64,000 nucleotides of DNA from Noviherbaspirillum aerium. GTDB taxonomy: Bacteria > Pseudomonadota > Gammaproteobacteria > Burkholderiales > Burkholderiaceae_D. The notes under the pieces are model-generated. The model was not told the origin of the DNA and did not search any database. It was given only the letters and a program-made list of their open reading frames with translations. The stretch is from NCBI RefSeq assembly GCF_008929045.1, contig NZ_VFAH01000002.1:1-64000 (forward strand), read 5' to 3'. Below, in pieces: positions 1-8,975 of this stretch (the stretch's first letter is position 1; each line of letters starts with the position of its first letter). Both the position numbers and the translations under genes were made by a program.

Positions 1-467
1 TCATCAAGGCTGCGGGCAGCGTATCGACATGGCCCAACAAGCTAGCCGTATACATGCATGCAGACCGCTTTTTCGTCATTCGAGGCCTTGCAAAAGGTGT
101 CGGGTCCATACATGCAGTAGAAACGAAAGCACCCCTTGTGCCGCGACGGCACGCGCACCCCATGTTGGTGCTACAGACCACCAAAGGTTGGCATGAGAAC
201 ATTCTTTACCTAGTCATACCTTGCATCAATCTCGGCACGGCGACTCGTGATGCAGATGTGACCTGTAATGCAGGATCACACTCCCGTTAAACCAGGTAAA
301 AGCGGAGGTGAGGTTGCCCGACAGGAATCTTGTCGCTACCCGCCAAGGTGAATCTTCATGCTATTGACCGGCTCGGGATTTTGTCGCCACCGCGCGCCAA
401 GGCGCCGAGCGGCGAACGGGAAGTATGGTGTGGGTATCACCCGCTTTGCGTACATGCGGCGGCAGTC
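1..467. other. Left edge, no convincing gene
   Basis: One frame on the plus strand is open from base 3 to a stop at 288-290, so it could be the tail of a gene that begins outside the window. Its translation matches nothing I recognise and has no domain-like pattern. The rest of the stretch, up to the stop of the EAL gene, shows no ORF with a credible start. I see no repeat or strong hairpin here. Confidence 0.3.
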
Positions 468-1235
468 TTACGCTTCCCTCGCCTTGCAGGCAATTTGAGC
501 GGCGATCGAAGATGCGGGCGACGGGCACGGACGGCCAATGAAGTAACCTTGGCCGAATGGAAGGCCAAGTCGGCGGACGACTTCGTATTCCGCTTCGTTT
601 TCGATGCCTTCCACAATCACTTTCGTGTTCAAGGACGCAGCGATACGTTGTATGGACCGAAGAAATTCCAGTCGTCTGTCATCTTTGTTCACTCCATGAA
701 CAAAAGCCATGTCGATTTTCACGTATTCCGGAGCCAGCTCGAGCCACAATCGGAGCGATGAGTGCCCTGAACCAAGATCGTCAATACCGACGCCGAATCC
801 GCGGAGCTGGCAGAGTGAAACGATTCGACGCGTACGGCGATAGCAGGAAAGGGTCTGGTCTTCGGTCAGCTCGATCACTATCCGGCGAGGATCCATACCC
901 AGAGCGCAGAGATAGGCCGGCGTTCTGTTTCCCTGCGCATCCCGGGCGCAGAGAGCCGGCAGGCTCAGATTGAGAAACAGCATGCCGGGAAGACCAAGCG
1001 CATGGAAGCGCTCCCATATGACGCGTACGGATAGGCGCTCCAGCTCCACGCCGATTCCCGCTCGCCGTGCCGCTATCAGCAACTCCAGCGGCGATTCGAG
1101 CCTGGTGTTCGTCGGACCTCGAATCAACCCTTCGTATCCAAGAAGCAGCCCGGTCTGCAGGCCCACAATCGGCTGGAAGTGCGGCAATAAGTCCTGAGCC
1201 GATAATATTTGATGAACATCCTGATGCATCTGCAT
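468..1235 (-). CDS. EAL-domain protein (probable c-di-GMP phosphodiesterase), stand-alone
   Basis: A 255-residue protein that is almost entirely one EAL domain, without a visible sensory or membrane part. EAL enzymes hydrolyse cyclic di-GMP to pGpG in the cytoplasm. The signature is slightly off consensus: EGLIR replaces EALxR, IELTED replaces ELTES, and DDLGSGHSS replaces DDFGTGYSS. The metal- and substrate-binding residues still appear present: Glu of EGL, Asn in LFLNLSL, Glu in IELTED, the DD pair, Lys in YVKID, Glu in VEGIEN and Gln in GQGYF. Activity is therefore plausible but not certain, and a c-di-GMP-binding effector role is the alternative. GGAGA precedes the ATG by four bases. Confidence 0.85.
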   Translation of the reverse strand: MQMHQDVHQILSAQDLLPHFQPIVGLQTGLLLGYEGLIRGPTNTRLESPLELLIAARRAGIGVELERLSVRVIWERFHALGLPGMLFLNLSLPALCARDAQGNRTPAYLCALGMDPRRIVIELTEDQTLSCYRRTRRIVSLCQLRGFGVGIDDLGSGHSSLRLWLELAPEYVKIDMAFVHGVNKDDRRLEFLRSIQRIAASLNTKVIVEGIENEAEYEVVRRLGLPFGQGYFIGRPCPSPASSIAAQIACKAREA

Positions 1236-1420
1236 TGTGTCTCCGGAAATGCGGTAGGCCCTTTCCCTTCAGGTGAACCGCGGTTTGAATAGCCATGCGA
1301 TGCTTCGGTGTAGGTTGCGGGATAAGAGACTTCGTTCGCACGATGAATTGCTTCGCCGTGCAGCGAAAACGGCGCGGTGGCCGGTGTCAATGTCGACCCC
1401 GGCCTCCGGCCGCTCGTGAA

Positions 1421-2605
1421 TCAATTTGTCGCCGGACTTGCGAGCCTCGCATCGCTTTTCCGTTCCCGGCGGATCAGCCGATACGCTTGTTCGGCGATGA
1501 CCAGCGAAACCGCAACCAGTGCTGCACCCACGACGCCAAGCTGATGGCGGTCGAACAGTTCGATGGCAACCGCACCGATCACACCTGAAGCCGAGACGCC
1601 GACATAAAGGGCCGCAGAGTTCAGTCCCAGCAGAAGCGGTGCCGAACCAGGCGACAAGGTGATCAGGCGATGTTGTTGCGGCACGAGCAATCCCCAGCCG
1701 CAAATGCCCCACGCGACAATGGCGATGGCCGCGCTCCAGAGGTGGGCGGATGTCCATGGCAGCAAGGCAAAATTAACCGCAGCAATCGCGAGCGAAGCGA
1801 TGATCACGTATCGGCTGCCATAACGGTCGGTCAATTTTCCGGCCGCGAGATTGCCTGCCGTGGCCGCGAAGCCCCACAACAACAGCAGTCCCGCCAATAC
1901 ATCGGGCCGGCCATCGGTAACGCGTTCAAAGGCCACGCCGATGTAGGTGTACACCGCAAACAGACCGGCGAACGCCACCAGCGTGGTCAACAGCGTCAGA
2001 GTGATGCGGGTGTCTTTCAGCGGAGCGAGCCGCTGCCTCAAGCCGACGGCAGGTAATGGAGGAATGCTGGGCAACAGCATATAGACAGCGAACCACGCCA
2101 GTAGCCCGACGACGGTGACGAACCACATCGTGGTCCGCCAGTCGCCAAGGCCGCCAATGAACGTTCCCATCGGCGAGCCCAACGCGGTGGCGGTGCTCAA
2201 GCCTGCGATCACGATGGCAAGTGCGCTCGCCCGTTTCTCTGGCGGCACCAACGAAGCCCCGGTAGCGGTGGCCGTCGGGCTGAACATTGCTGCGCCGAGC
2301 CCGGCGATAAGTCGGCTTAGCAGGACCAGCTCGATCGTGGGCGCCACTGCGGTGACGAGATTGCCCAGCACGAAGACGGCAAGGCCTGCGAGCATCAGGC
2401 GCTTGCGTGGCCAGTGTGCCGCCGTTGCCGCGATCACGGGAGAAAGCAGCGCATAACTCAGCGCATAAAAGGTCACCATCTGGCCGGCGACGCCGATGGA
2501 GACACCAAGAGAGGAAGCGACCTCTGGAAGAATGCCGGCAACGACAAAACTGTCGGTGCCGATAGCGAACATGCCGGCGGCAAGAACGATCAAGCGACGA
2601 TCCAT
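1421..2605 (-). CDS. MFS transporter, DHA1 drug-exporter type
   Basis: A 394-residue inner-membrane protein with about twelve hydrophobic segments in two halves and a charged central loop near residues 185-200. Family features include the N-terminal GTDSFVVAGILPEVA segment and the loop-2/3 region HWPRKRLMLAG, as in arabinose-efflux/chloramphenicol-exporter permeases. It probably exports small hydrophobic molecules by proton antiport; the substrate cannot be read. The ATG is preceded by GGAGT. It is transcribed away from an HxlR regulator across a 108-bp gap that holds an inverted repeat, so HxlR control of this exporter is the simplest reading. Confidence 0.88.
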   Translation of the reverse strand: MDRRLIVLAAGMFAIGTDSFVVAGILPEVASSLGVSIGVAGQMVTFYALSYALLSPVIAATAAHWPRKRLMLAGLAVFVLGNLVTAVAPTIELVLLSRLIAGLGAAMFSPTATATGASLVPPEKRASALAIVIAGLSTATALGSPMGTFIGGLGDWRTTMWFVTVVGLLAWFAVYMLLPSIPPLPAVGLRQRLAPLKDTRITLTLLTTLVAFAGLFAVYTYIGVAFERVTDGRPDVLAGLLLLWGFAATAGNLAAGKLTDRYGSRYVIIASLAIAAVNFALLPWTSAHLWSAAIAIVAWGICGWGLLVPQQHRLITLSPGSAPLLLGLNSAALYVGVSASGVIGAVAIELFDRHQLGVVGAALVAVSLVIAEQAYRLIRRERKSDARLASPATN

Positions 2606-2658
2606 GAAAATACTCCTTAAAGATGCCGCATTGCACTGCGCGGCAAAACAGTTTCATC

Positions 2659-2707
2659 ACGCAACTTAACATAGTAAGTTGCGTAATGCAACTGACTCGC
2701 CTATACT
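2659..2707. promoter_or_regulatory. Shared operator and overlapping divergent promoters for the MFS and HxlR genes
   Basis: Perfect 10-bp inverted repeat ACGCAACTTA (2659-2668) and TAAGTTGCGT (2675-2684) with a 6-bp spacer. For the plus strand, TTGCGT (2679-2684), a 17-bp spacer and TATACT (2702-2707) form a good sigma-70 promoter seven bases before the HxlR ATG. For the minus strand, TTGCAT (complement of 2686-2691), 17 bp and TAAGTT (complement of 2663-2668) form a promoter for the exporter. The repeat overlaps elements of both promoters, as expected for an autorepressor that also controls the exporter. Confidence 0.7.
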
Positions 2708-2713
2708 CTTTTC

Positions 2714-3295
2714 ATGCAACGTAAAACCTTCGATGACATGAATTGCTCCATTGCACGCGCACTCGACCAGATAGGCGAGTGGTGGAGCCTATTGATCGTG
2801 CGGGAATGCACCCTCGGGACGACCCGCTTCGACCAGTTTCAGGAACGACTGGGCATCGCCCGCAATATCCTGACGAACCGCCTCAAGCGGCTGGTCGAGG
2901 TCGGCATACTCGAAAAGGTCACCCTTGGCGAAAATGAACGCCGGACGGGTTATCGGCTAACGGTCAAGGGTGAGGAACTGTTCCCCGTGCTGGTGGCTTT
3001 GCTGCAGTGGGGCGACAAATGGGGAATGGGCGGACAAGGCGCGCCCATCCGGCTCCTTGAGCACGACACCGGCGAGCCGCTTGGTCCTGTGGGGCCGTAT
3101 TCGTCCAGCGGGCGCCTGCTTGGCATTCGCGATGTCCGGATGGAAACCGGACCCGGCGGGACTGCTTCCACTGCGGAAGTGGTCACCTTGCGGAACCGGA
3201 CGATCCTTGGAACCGATGGCGAACAGGCATTGCCACCATCCCTTTCGGCCGCAAAGGCGCCTTCCCCTGCCAGGAAATCCAGGGCCGGCAAATAG
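2714..3295 (+). CDS. HxlR-family transcriptional regulator
   Basis: A 193-residue protein. Residues 1-105 are an HxlR winged-helix domain: CSIARALDQIGEWWSLLIVR, then the recognition region with FQERLGIARNILTNRLKRL, then the wing RRTGYRLTVKGEELFPVL. The single Cys near residue 10 sits where thiol- or quinone-sensing HxlR proteins (YodB, HypR type) carry their reactive Cys. The last 80 residues are low in predicted structure and rich in Gly, Ser and Ala. Members bind DNA as dimers and often repress an adjacent enzyme or exporter. The divergent MFS gene and the OYE, NDH-like and cupin genes downstream suggest an electrophile-response setting, which is inference. Confidence 0.88.
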   Translation: MQRKTFDDMNCSIARALDQIGEWWSLLIVRECTLGTTRFDQFQERLGIARNILTNRLKRLVEVGILEKVTLGENERRTGYRLTVKGEELFPVLVALLQWGDKWGMGGQGAPIRLLEHDTGEPLGPVGPYSSSGRLLGIRDVRMETGPGGTASTAEVVTLRNRTILGTDGEQALPPSLSAAKAPSPARKSRAGK

Positions 3296-3381
3296 AGGCT
3301 TCGTACCGCATCGCTGGATCGTTGCCATCTGGCCTGGAAGCTGGAATGCAGCATGGCCATCGCGCATGTCCTCAACATCGG

Positions 3382-4437
3382 TCAGGCGAGTACGCCGTAG
3401 TCGGTATAACCTTCTGCAGACGAGCCGTAGAACGATTCGGAACGCGGCTCGTTCAATGGCGCATTCAGCCGGAAGCGGCGAGGCAAATCCGGATTGGCGA
3501 TGAACAGCTTGCCGAACGCAACGGCGTCGGCTTCCCCTGCCTGCATGACTTGCTCCGCTGTCGCCTTCGTCATTTGTTCATTGGCGATATAGACGCCGCC
3601 GAAGGCTTCCTTCAATTTCGGGCCAAGCCGGTCCGGGCCCAGCGCCTCGCGCGCGCAGATGAAAGCGATGCCGCGCTTGCCAAGCTCGCGTGCGACATAA
3701 CCGAAGGTAGCTGCCGGGTCGGAGTCGCTCATGTCGTGCGAATCGCCGCGTGGCGCGAGGTGAACGCCGACACGCGATGCGCCCCATACCTCTATGCAGG
3801 CATCCGTCACTTCGAGCAGCAGACGCGCGCGGTTTTCAATCGATCCGCCATAGGCGTCGGTTCGCTTGTTGGTCCCGTCCTGAAGGAACTGATCAAGCAG
3901 ATACCCGTTTGCGCCATGCACCTCGACACCATCGAAGCCAGCTGCCTTCGCGTTCTCCGCGCCTTTTCGGTGGGCCGCGACGATGCCTGGAATCTCCTCA
4001 GCGGCGAGCGCCCGCGGCGTGACGTAAGCGCGTATCGGGCGCACCAGGCTGACATGTCCTGCAGCGCTTATCGCGGAGGGAGCGACGGGCAATTCGCCAT
4101 CGAGAAAGACCGGATCGGAAATGCGGCCGACGTGCCACAGCTGCAGGAAAATGCGCCCGCCCGCGGCATGTACCGCGTCGGTGACCTTTCTCCAGCCGGC
4201 AACCTGTTCATCCGACCAGATGCCCGGCGTGTCGGCATAGCCGACACCTTGCGGCTTCACTGCAGTGGCCTCGCTGAGAATCAGGCCGGCGGACGCACGC
4301 TGCTTGTAGTATTCGGCCATCAGTGCATTGGGCACGCGGCCGCCGCCTGTCGCACGGGACCGTGTCAGTGGCGCCATGATGATGCGGTTGGGAAGAACGA
4401 GGTCGCCGATCCTGATCGGCTCATGCAAAATAGACAT
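3382..4437 (-). CDS. Old yellow enzyme family alkene reductase (NemA-like)
   Basis: A 351-residue flavoprotein of the usual OYE length. It begins with the family pattern LFEPIRIGDLVLPNRI-like sequence and MAPLTRSRA. The active-site stretch HGANGYLLDQFL supplies His174, Asn177 and Tyr179, which bind and protonate the substrate, followed by DGTNKRTDAYGGS. These FMN enzymes use NAD(P)H to reduce activated C=C bonds or nitro groups in the cytoplasm. It points toward the HxlR gene and ends 87 bp from it. The upstream flavoprotein gene is on the same strand 141 bp away. The exact substrate (N-ethylmaleimide, quinones, nitro esters) cannot be told. Confidence 0.92.
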   Translation of the reverse strand: MSILHEPIRIGDLVLPNRIIMAPLTRSRATGGGRVPNALMAEYYKQRASAGLILSEATAVKPQGVGYADTPGIWSDEQVAGWRKVTDAVHAAGGRIFLQLWHVGRISDPVFLDGELPVAPSAISAAGHVSLVRPIRAYVTPRALAAEEIPGIVAAHRKGAENAKAAGFDGVEVHGANGYLLDQFLQDGTNKRTDAYGGSIENRARLLLEVTDACIEVWGASRVGVHLAPRGDSHDMSDSDPAATFGYVARELGKRGIAFICAREALGPDRLGPKLKEAFGGVYIANEQMTKATAEQVMQAGEADAVAFGKLFIANPDLPRRFRLNAPLNEPRSESFYGSSAEGYTDYGVLA

Positions 4438-4578
4438 GTGATTCTGGGTCCTGTGACATACGGTTGGTCTGGCAACCGGGTTGATAAGATGACTGGAGCG
4501 GATTGCACGCGAATGTATCGTCGCTCTGGCATCACTCAGATGCCCGACTCTGCGAAAAAACCATGCCGAACTGCCGCA

Positions 4579-5787
4579 TCATGCGACTGCGCTATTTCGC
4601 CAGTCGGCAGCGTCGAGCAGCGTGGCGCGGTCGGCGCGCGGCGGATAGATCCATTCCGTATTGATCCGTGTTTTGAGCGCCTTTGCCTTTGCGCCGAGCA
4701 TTTTTACATTGCGTTCCCAGCCTTCCGTGTACACGGCGCCCCAGGCACCCAGATCAAGGCAGGTCACGTAGAACGGCTGCCGATAGGGTATGGTCGGGAG
4801 TCCAAGCACATCCGCTGCGACGTTATGGCCGGCGTAACGCCCCATATCAATCGCATGCTGGCACGCCATCATCGTCTGATTTCCCTGCTCGTCGGTCGCC
4901 GCCACGGCGACATCGCCCGCGGCGAAAATGCCGGCCGCGCCGTTCACCCGCATGTCCGCCGTCACCTGGAGGCGGCCAAGGTGATCGCGTTGCGCGCCGA
5001 TCTGCCCGGCAAGCGCGCTTGCGCGTACGCCCCCGGTCCAGACGATGGTCATTGCATCGACCCGCGTACCGTCAGCAGTCGTGAGGCCATTATCGTCCAG
5101 CGACACGACAGCGCTGCCATGCAGGCGCTCCACACCGAGCGAGTCGAGCGCTTCCTCGATCACCGGCCGTGGTCCGGCGCCGAGTTCGGGGCCGATCAGC
5201 GGCGACCGCTCGATCAGCAAGACCCTGCACGCCACCTCCTCGCCGAATATTTCACGCAGGCGCGATGGCATCTCCGACGCGACCTCGATCCCGGTAAAAC
5301 CGCCGCCGACAACCGCCACCGTGTTGCGCGCCGCCGAGGACGCACGGCTCGCCAGCCCCTTGAGGTGCTCGTCGAGCGCCACCGCTTCATCATACTGGTC
5401 GACGCTGAACGCATGTTCCCGCAGCCCCGGCACATCGGGGCGAAACATCCTGCTGCCCGTCGTCAGCAACAAGCGATCGTAATCAATGCCAATGCGCTCG
5501 CCGGCGGCAGTCACCGCTTCGACGCGGCGGTCCTGCTCATTGATGCATTCGACAGTGCCTTGGATATAGCGCACGCCCGCCTCTTCCAATTGGGCGGCAA
5601 TCGGCGTACCCATGCGTTCGGGCTCGGTTTCATGCAGGCGTGGACGCATGTAAAGGATCGGCTCGGGTGATACAAGCGCGATCTCCACGTCGGCCGTTCT
5701 TCCTTCGTTTGCAAGCACGCGCGCGGCACCAAGGGCGCCCCAGAAACCGGCGAATCCGCTTCCGACAATCAAGATTTTCTTCGACAA
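4579..5787 (-). CDS. NDH-2-like FAD-dependent pyridine-nucleotide oxidoreductase
   Basis: About 402 residues with two Rossmann folds. The FAD-binding motif IVGSGFAGFWGA lies at the N terminus, the NAD-binding motif VAVVGGGFTGIEVA is near residue 170, and the FAD-closing motif GIFAAGDVA is near residue 300. This is the type II NADH dehydrogenase layout. A quinone-reductase role at the inner face of the membrane is likely, though no membrane anchor is obvious. I chose the TTG at 5785-5787 because AAGGAT lies six bases upstream and the protein then begins at SKKILIVGSG. A longer in-frame TTG start at 5817 lacks a ribosome site. It shares its strand with the OYE gene downstream. Confidence 0.85.
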   Translation of the reverse strand: MSKKILIVGSGFAGFWGALGAARVLANEGRTADVEIALVSPEPILYMRPRLHETEPERMGTPIAAQLEEAGVRYIQGTVECINEQDRRVEAVTAAGERIGIDYDRLLLTTGSRMFRPDVPGLREHAFSVDQYDEAVALDEHLKGLASRASSAARNTVAVVGGGFTGIEVASEMPSRLREIFGEEVACRVLLIERSPLIGPELGAGPRPVIEEALDSLGVERLHGSAVVSLDDNGLTTADGTRVDAMTIVWTGGVRASALAGQIGAQRDHLGRLQVTADMRVNGAAGIFAAGDVAVAATDEQGNQTMMACQHAIDMGRYAGHNVAADVLGLPTIPYRQPFYVTCLDLGAWGAVYTEGWERNVKMLGAKAKALKTRINTEWIYPPRADRATLLDAADWRNSAVA

Positions 5788-5854
5788 GATGACATCCTTC
5801 CAATAAACGCCAGACAAACTGGCTGCGACCGCCCGGGTGATCCGGACGGGTCGA

Positions 5855-6301
5855 TCACTCTTCGGGCAGGGAACGCTTGAGCGGCTGGTTTTCCCCGGTG
5901 ATCAGCACCGCCAGCAGGCGAGCCGGCTTCGTGCGGCTCGCATTTCGCGAAACGAGGTGCGGCACTTCGGGCGGCTCGTACCAGGAATCGCCGGCGCGGT
6001 ATGTCACCTCGCTCCCGCCGGCGAGCCGGGAAATGACTTCCCCTTCCAGCACGAACGCGAATACCGACCCCGGATGCACATGCGGAATCGAGGCCTGGCC
6101 GGGCGCGTAGTCCACCGTCACCATCTGCACCTGCTTGCCCGCGACATCCTTGATCGCCTGCTTCTGCAGGACCGTGGTTTTTTCTCCGCTGGGCTGGGCG
6201 TCGCCGCCAGGTTCGTGCGCAAGGGCGAACGTCGTTGCCAGCATGCCAAGGCCGACAGCGGCAATGGCTGCAACGGGAGGAATAGAACGTGAAGTTGTCA
6301 T
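5855..6301 (-). CDS. Secreted cupin-domain protein
   Basis: A 148-residue protein with a signal peptide (hydrophobic core AAIAAVGLGMLATTFALA) followed by one cupin domain. Cupin motif 1 is visible as IPHVHPGSVFAFVLEGE and motif 2 as WYEPPEVPHLVSRN, giving three likely metal-binding His residues. Members bind a divalent metal in a small beta barrel; the reaction is not predictable. The ATG at 6299-6301 places the signal peptide at the start, whereas the open frame continues upstream without a signal-like sequence. Eleven bases separate it from the AhpD-like gene upstream, so the two are probably co-transcribed. Confidence 0.82.
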   Translation of the reverse strand: MTTSRSIPPVAAIAAVGLGMLATTFALAHEPGGDAQPSGEKTTVLQKQAIKDVAGKQVQMVTVDYAPGQASIPHVHPGSVFAFVLEGEVISRLAGGSEVTYRAGDSWYEPPEVPHLVSRNASRTKPARLLAVLITGENQPLKRSLPEE

Positions 6302-6312
6302 GATGGTCTTTC

Positions 6313-6750
6313 TCAGGTCGGCATCATGCGAAAGCCGACGGCGATCCGGTTCCAGCCATTGATGGCGACGATGGCCAGCGTCAGGTTCGTCATTTCCTTC
6401 TGGCTGAAGCTGGCGGCCAATAACGCATAGTCGGCGTCCGGCGCCCGGGTTTCGGCCACTAGCGTGATCGCTTCCGTCCATGCCAGGGCGGCGCGTTCGC
6501 GCTCGGTGAAGAACGGGGTTTCGCGCCATACCGGGACGGCATACAGACGCCGTTCCGTTTCGCCGGCCTGGCGCGCTTCGCGGGTGTGCAGGTCGACGCA
6601 GTAGGCGCAGCCATTGATTTGCGAAGCCCGCAGCTTGACCAGTTCCAGCAGTTCCGGCTCCAGTCCCAGGCGGGAGATGGATTTCTCCAGGCTGAGCATG
6701 GCTTCCATGGCTTCCTTGGAAGATGAATAGGGATCGATGCGTTTGTCCAC
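6313..6750 (-). CDS. Carboxymuconolactone decarboxylase/AhpD-like protein
   Basis: A 145-residue helical protein of the CMD/AhpD superfamily. The key segment is INGCAYCVDLHTREAR, whose CxxC-xxxH pattern is the redox and proton-relay site of AhpD-type peroxidase partners. It is followed by WRETPFFTERERAALAWTEAIT. It probably acts as an alkyl-hydroperoxidase-like or thiol-disulfide enzyme in the cytoplasm. I chose the GTG at 6748-6750 because AAGGAG lies six bases upstream; an ATG at 6825 is also in frame but has no ribosome site. It is divergent from the MocR regulator, with 129 bp between them, so MocR control of this gene and the cupin is likely. Confidence 0.85.
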   Translation of the reverse strand: MDKRIDPYSSSKEAMEAMLSLEKSISRLGLEPELLELVKLRASQINGCAYCVDLHTREARQAGETERRLYAVPVWRETPFFTERERAALAWTEAITLVAETRAPDADYALLAASFSQKEMTNLTLAIVAINGWNRIAVGFRMMPT

Positions 6751-6879
6751 GGCGGGCTCCTTGATGCGGTGATTGGAGTGCCCACTATAAGAGTCCGCCG
6801 CAGGCACCGGAGGTGCCAATTCCATCTAAAATGAGGAGACCACCGGATCTGGCGAGGCGACCCGCAAAGGAGGCAAGCC

Positions 6880-8313
6880 ATGGAATTGCATATTGTCATA
6901 GAAGGCAGGAAGGACCTTGCCGGACAGCTTTACCAGCAGCTGCGCGACGCCATCCATTCCGGACGCCTGGCTGCCGGGGAACAGATGCCGCCTTCGCGCT
7001 TGCTGTCAGAACAGCTCGGGTTGTCACGCAAGACCGTATCGGACGCCTACTCGCGCCTGAGCCTGGATAAATTGATCGTGGGCCAGGTCGGGATCGGGAC
7101 ATTTGTGCGCACCCCGCCCGCCACCAAACCCCGGGAGCAGATTGCCGGCGAGCTTGCCGGCGCTGCAGTGGTCAGGCGCTGGTCGACAATCGAGACGCCG
7201 CTGCGTCATCCCGCGCCGGAAGGCCAGTCCCGGTACGAGTTCATCGGCGGCAACGCCAGCAAGGTTCCCTTTCCGACCGAAGAGTGGCGCCGCAGCATCA
7301 ACCGGGCGCTGCGGCACGAGAGCGAAACCCGCGGCCGCTATGCGCTGACCGAAGGACTGCTCGATCTGCGCAAGGCGGTGGCGGCATTTGCCGGCTTCAC
7401 GCGCGGCGTGCGCAGCAGCGAGAACGAGGTCGTGATCACGAATGGCGCACAGCAGGCCATCGACCTGCTCTCGCGCGTGCTCGTGGAACCGGGCGCGCTG
7501 GTGGCGGTGGAGGAACCGGGCTATCCGCCGGCCCGTGAATTATTTGCAAGCCAGGGCGCGGAGATCGTCAACATCCCGGTGGATGAGCAAGGAATGGTGG
7601 TGGATGCCATACCTGCGGGCTGCAGGCTAATCTATACCACTCCGGCACACCAGTTCCCGCTCGGCATGGCGATGTCGCAGCAGCGGCGGCAAGCCTTGCT
7701 CAAGCGTGCCCTTGCCATTGGCGCCATCATTGTCGAGGATGATTACGATTGCGCCTTCCGCTATGAAGGAAGGCCGACGGACTGCCTGCAAGGCATGGAT
7801 ACGCACGGTGTCGTTGCCTATGTCGGCACGTTTTCGAAAATCATGCTGCCCGAAGTTCGTGTCGGGTATCTCGTCGCGCCGCCAGCCATACTGGAAGCCG
7901 TGCTCAAAGCCAAGTATCTGACCGATTGCCACAACGCGACGCTTGTCCAGCGCGCGCTGGCCATTTTCATCAAGGAGGGTCACCTTCAGCGACACATCCG
8001 GCGATGCCATGCGATCTATGCCTCGCGCCGGGAGAACCTGCTCCGCCGGTTTACCAGCGACCTCGCGCCGTGGCTCGATCCTGTGCCGTTCACCGCCGGC
8101 TTCCACATGAGCGCCTTGCTGCGCCAGCCAGTGGATGTCGATCTTCTCCTCAGGCTGGCGCGTCGGCTCGACGTCGGGCTCTACTCCGTCGAGCCGTTCT
8201 ATCACGGGCGGCCTTCACGAAGCGGCCTCTTCTTCGGCTTCGGGGCCATCGATACGATCGACATGGAGACTGCCTTGGACCGGGTCAAGGATGTCCTGAT
8301 CCAGGTGTCCTGA
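6880..8313 (+). CDS. MocR/PdxR-type GntR regulator with aminotransferase-like domain
   Basis: A 477-residue protein with an N-terminal GntR winged helix (residues 10-75, MPPSRLLSEQLGLSRKTVSDAYSRL) joined by a linker to a fold-type I PLP domain. The PLP-binding Lys is in GTFSKIMLPEVRVGYLV. NGAQQAIDLL and EDDYDCAFRYEGRP are also typical. Such proteins bind PLP, or PLP with an amino acid, and act as activators or repressors, frequently of a divergent gene. The divergent partners here are the AhpD-like gene and a secreted cupin rather than PLP-biosynthesis or GABA genes, so the effector is unclear. The 3' end is marked by a 14-bp tandem duplication that includes the stop codon. Confidence 0.9.
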   Translation: MELHIVIEGRKDLAGQLYQQLRDAIHSGRLAAGEQMPPSRLLSEQLGLSRKTVSDAYSRLSLDKLIVGQVGIGTFVRTPPATKPREQIAGELAGAAVVRRWSTIETPLRHPAPEGQSRYEFIGGNASKVPFPTEEWRRSINRALRHESETRGRYALTEGLLDLRKAVAAFAGFTRGVRSSENEVVITNGAQQAIDLLSRVLVEPGALVAVEEPGYPPARELFASQGAEIVNIPVDEQGMVVDAIPAGCRLIYTTPAHQFPLGMAMSQQRRQALLKRALAIGAIIVEDDYDCAFRYEGRPTDCLQGMDTHGVVAYVGTFSKIMLPEVRVGYLVAPPAILEAVLKAKYLTDCHNATLVQRALAIFIKEGHLQRHIRRCHAIYASRRENLLRRFTSDLAPWLDPVPFTAGFHMSALLRQPVDVDLLLRLARRLDVGLYSVEPFYHGRPSRSGLFFGFGAIDTIDMETALDRVKDVLIQVS

Positions 8314-8320
8314 TCCAGGT
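8293..8320. repeat. 14-bp tandem duplication at the end of the MocR gene
   Basis: The unit TGTCCTGATCCAGG occurs twice in tandem, followed by a third decayed start (TGTCTTGATCC). The stop codon of the MocR gene lies inside the second unit. It looks like a slippage duplication of the last codons, which may have changed the C-terminal residues. Confidence 0.8.
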
Positions 8321-8455
8321 GTCTTGATCCCAGCCAATCCATGCAATGCAGAAATCCTTGATCGGGCTTTCCTGCGATCCAGTCGGAAAGCTTCCGAAAA
8401 AGCGAAACAGGCAGGTGCGCAATCGGTGTAACTGCCCTAGCAGTGCCGGGGACAC

Positions 8456-8974
8456 TTAAGCCGGTTCAGCCAGCAATGTCCGGATCGTCGACTCGATCTC
8501 CTGATACTTTCCCTCGCCGAAATGGGTGTAGACAATCTGCCCTTTCTTGTTGATCAGATAGGCGGCCGGCCAATACCGGTTGCTGTACGCGGTCCAGGTT
8601 GCGTAACGGTTGTCCTGGGCAACCGCGTAGCGGATATCAAAGCGCTTCATCGCCGCCTTGACGTTATCGGTGGAGCGTTCGTGTGCATATTCCGGTGTAT
8701 GGACGCCAACGACGACCAGACCCTGATCCTTGTATTTGTCATGCCAGCTTTTCACGAAAGGCAGGGTGTTGATGCAGTTGATGCAGTCGAAGGTCCAGAA
8801 GTCAACCAGCACGACCTTGCCGCGCAACTGCTGCATGGACAGCGGCTCGGAGTTCAGCCAAGTGCTGATGCCTGCGAATTCCGGCGCCTGTACCTGCTTC
8901 TGGACCGGAGCGGCGTCGGCCACGGTGGTCCATAGTGCGGCGGCGGCCAGCACGGCTTGCATTGCTGATTTCAT
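8456..8974 (-). CDS. Periplasmic thioredoxin-like protein (DipZ/TlpA redoxin type)
   Basis: A 172-residue protein with a signal peptide (MKSAMQAVLAAAALWTTVADA) and a thioredoxin-fold redoxin domain. The active site is WTFDCINCINTLP, a CxxC of the C-I-N-C type found in the redoxin half of DipZ-like proteins. HTPEYAHERS and WPAAYLINKKGQIV are further family marks. It should exchange thiols in the periplasm and receive electrons from the membrane protein encoded one base upstream. The start codon at 8972-8974 lies immediately after the CcdA stop, so the two are translationally close and functionally paired. Confidence 0.88.
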   Translation of the reverse strand: MKSAMQAVLAAAALWTTVADAAPVQKQVQAPEFAGISTWLNSEPLSMQQLRGKVVLVDFWTFDCINCINTLPFVKSWHDKYKDQGLVVVGVHTPEYAHERSTDNVKAAMKRFDIRYAVAQDNRYATWTAYSNRYWPAAYLINKKGQIVYTHFGEGKYQEIESTIRTLLAEPA

Positions 8975-8975
8975 C

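Noticed and set aside
3322-5670. A 782-codon open frame on the plus strand
   Set aside because: It is antisense to the old yellow enzyme and NDH-like genes, both of which have clear family motifs. The translation is rich in Arg and His without any domain, as expected for a GC-rich shadow frame.
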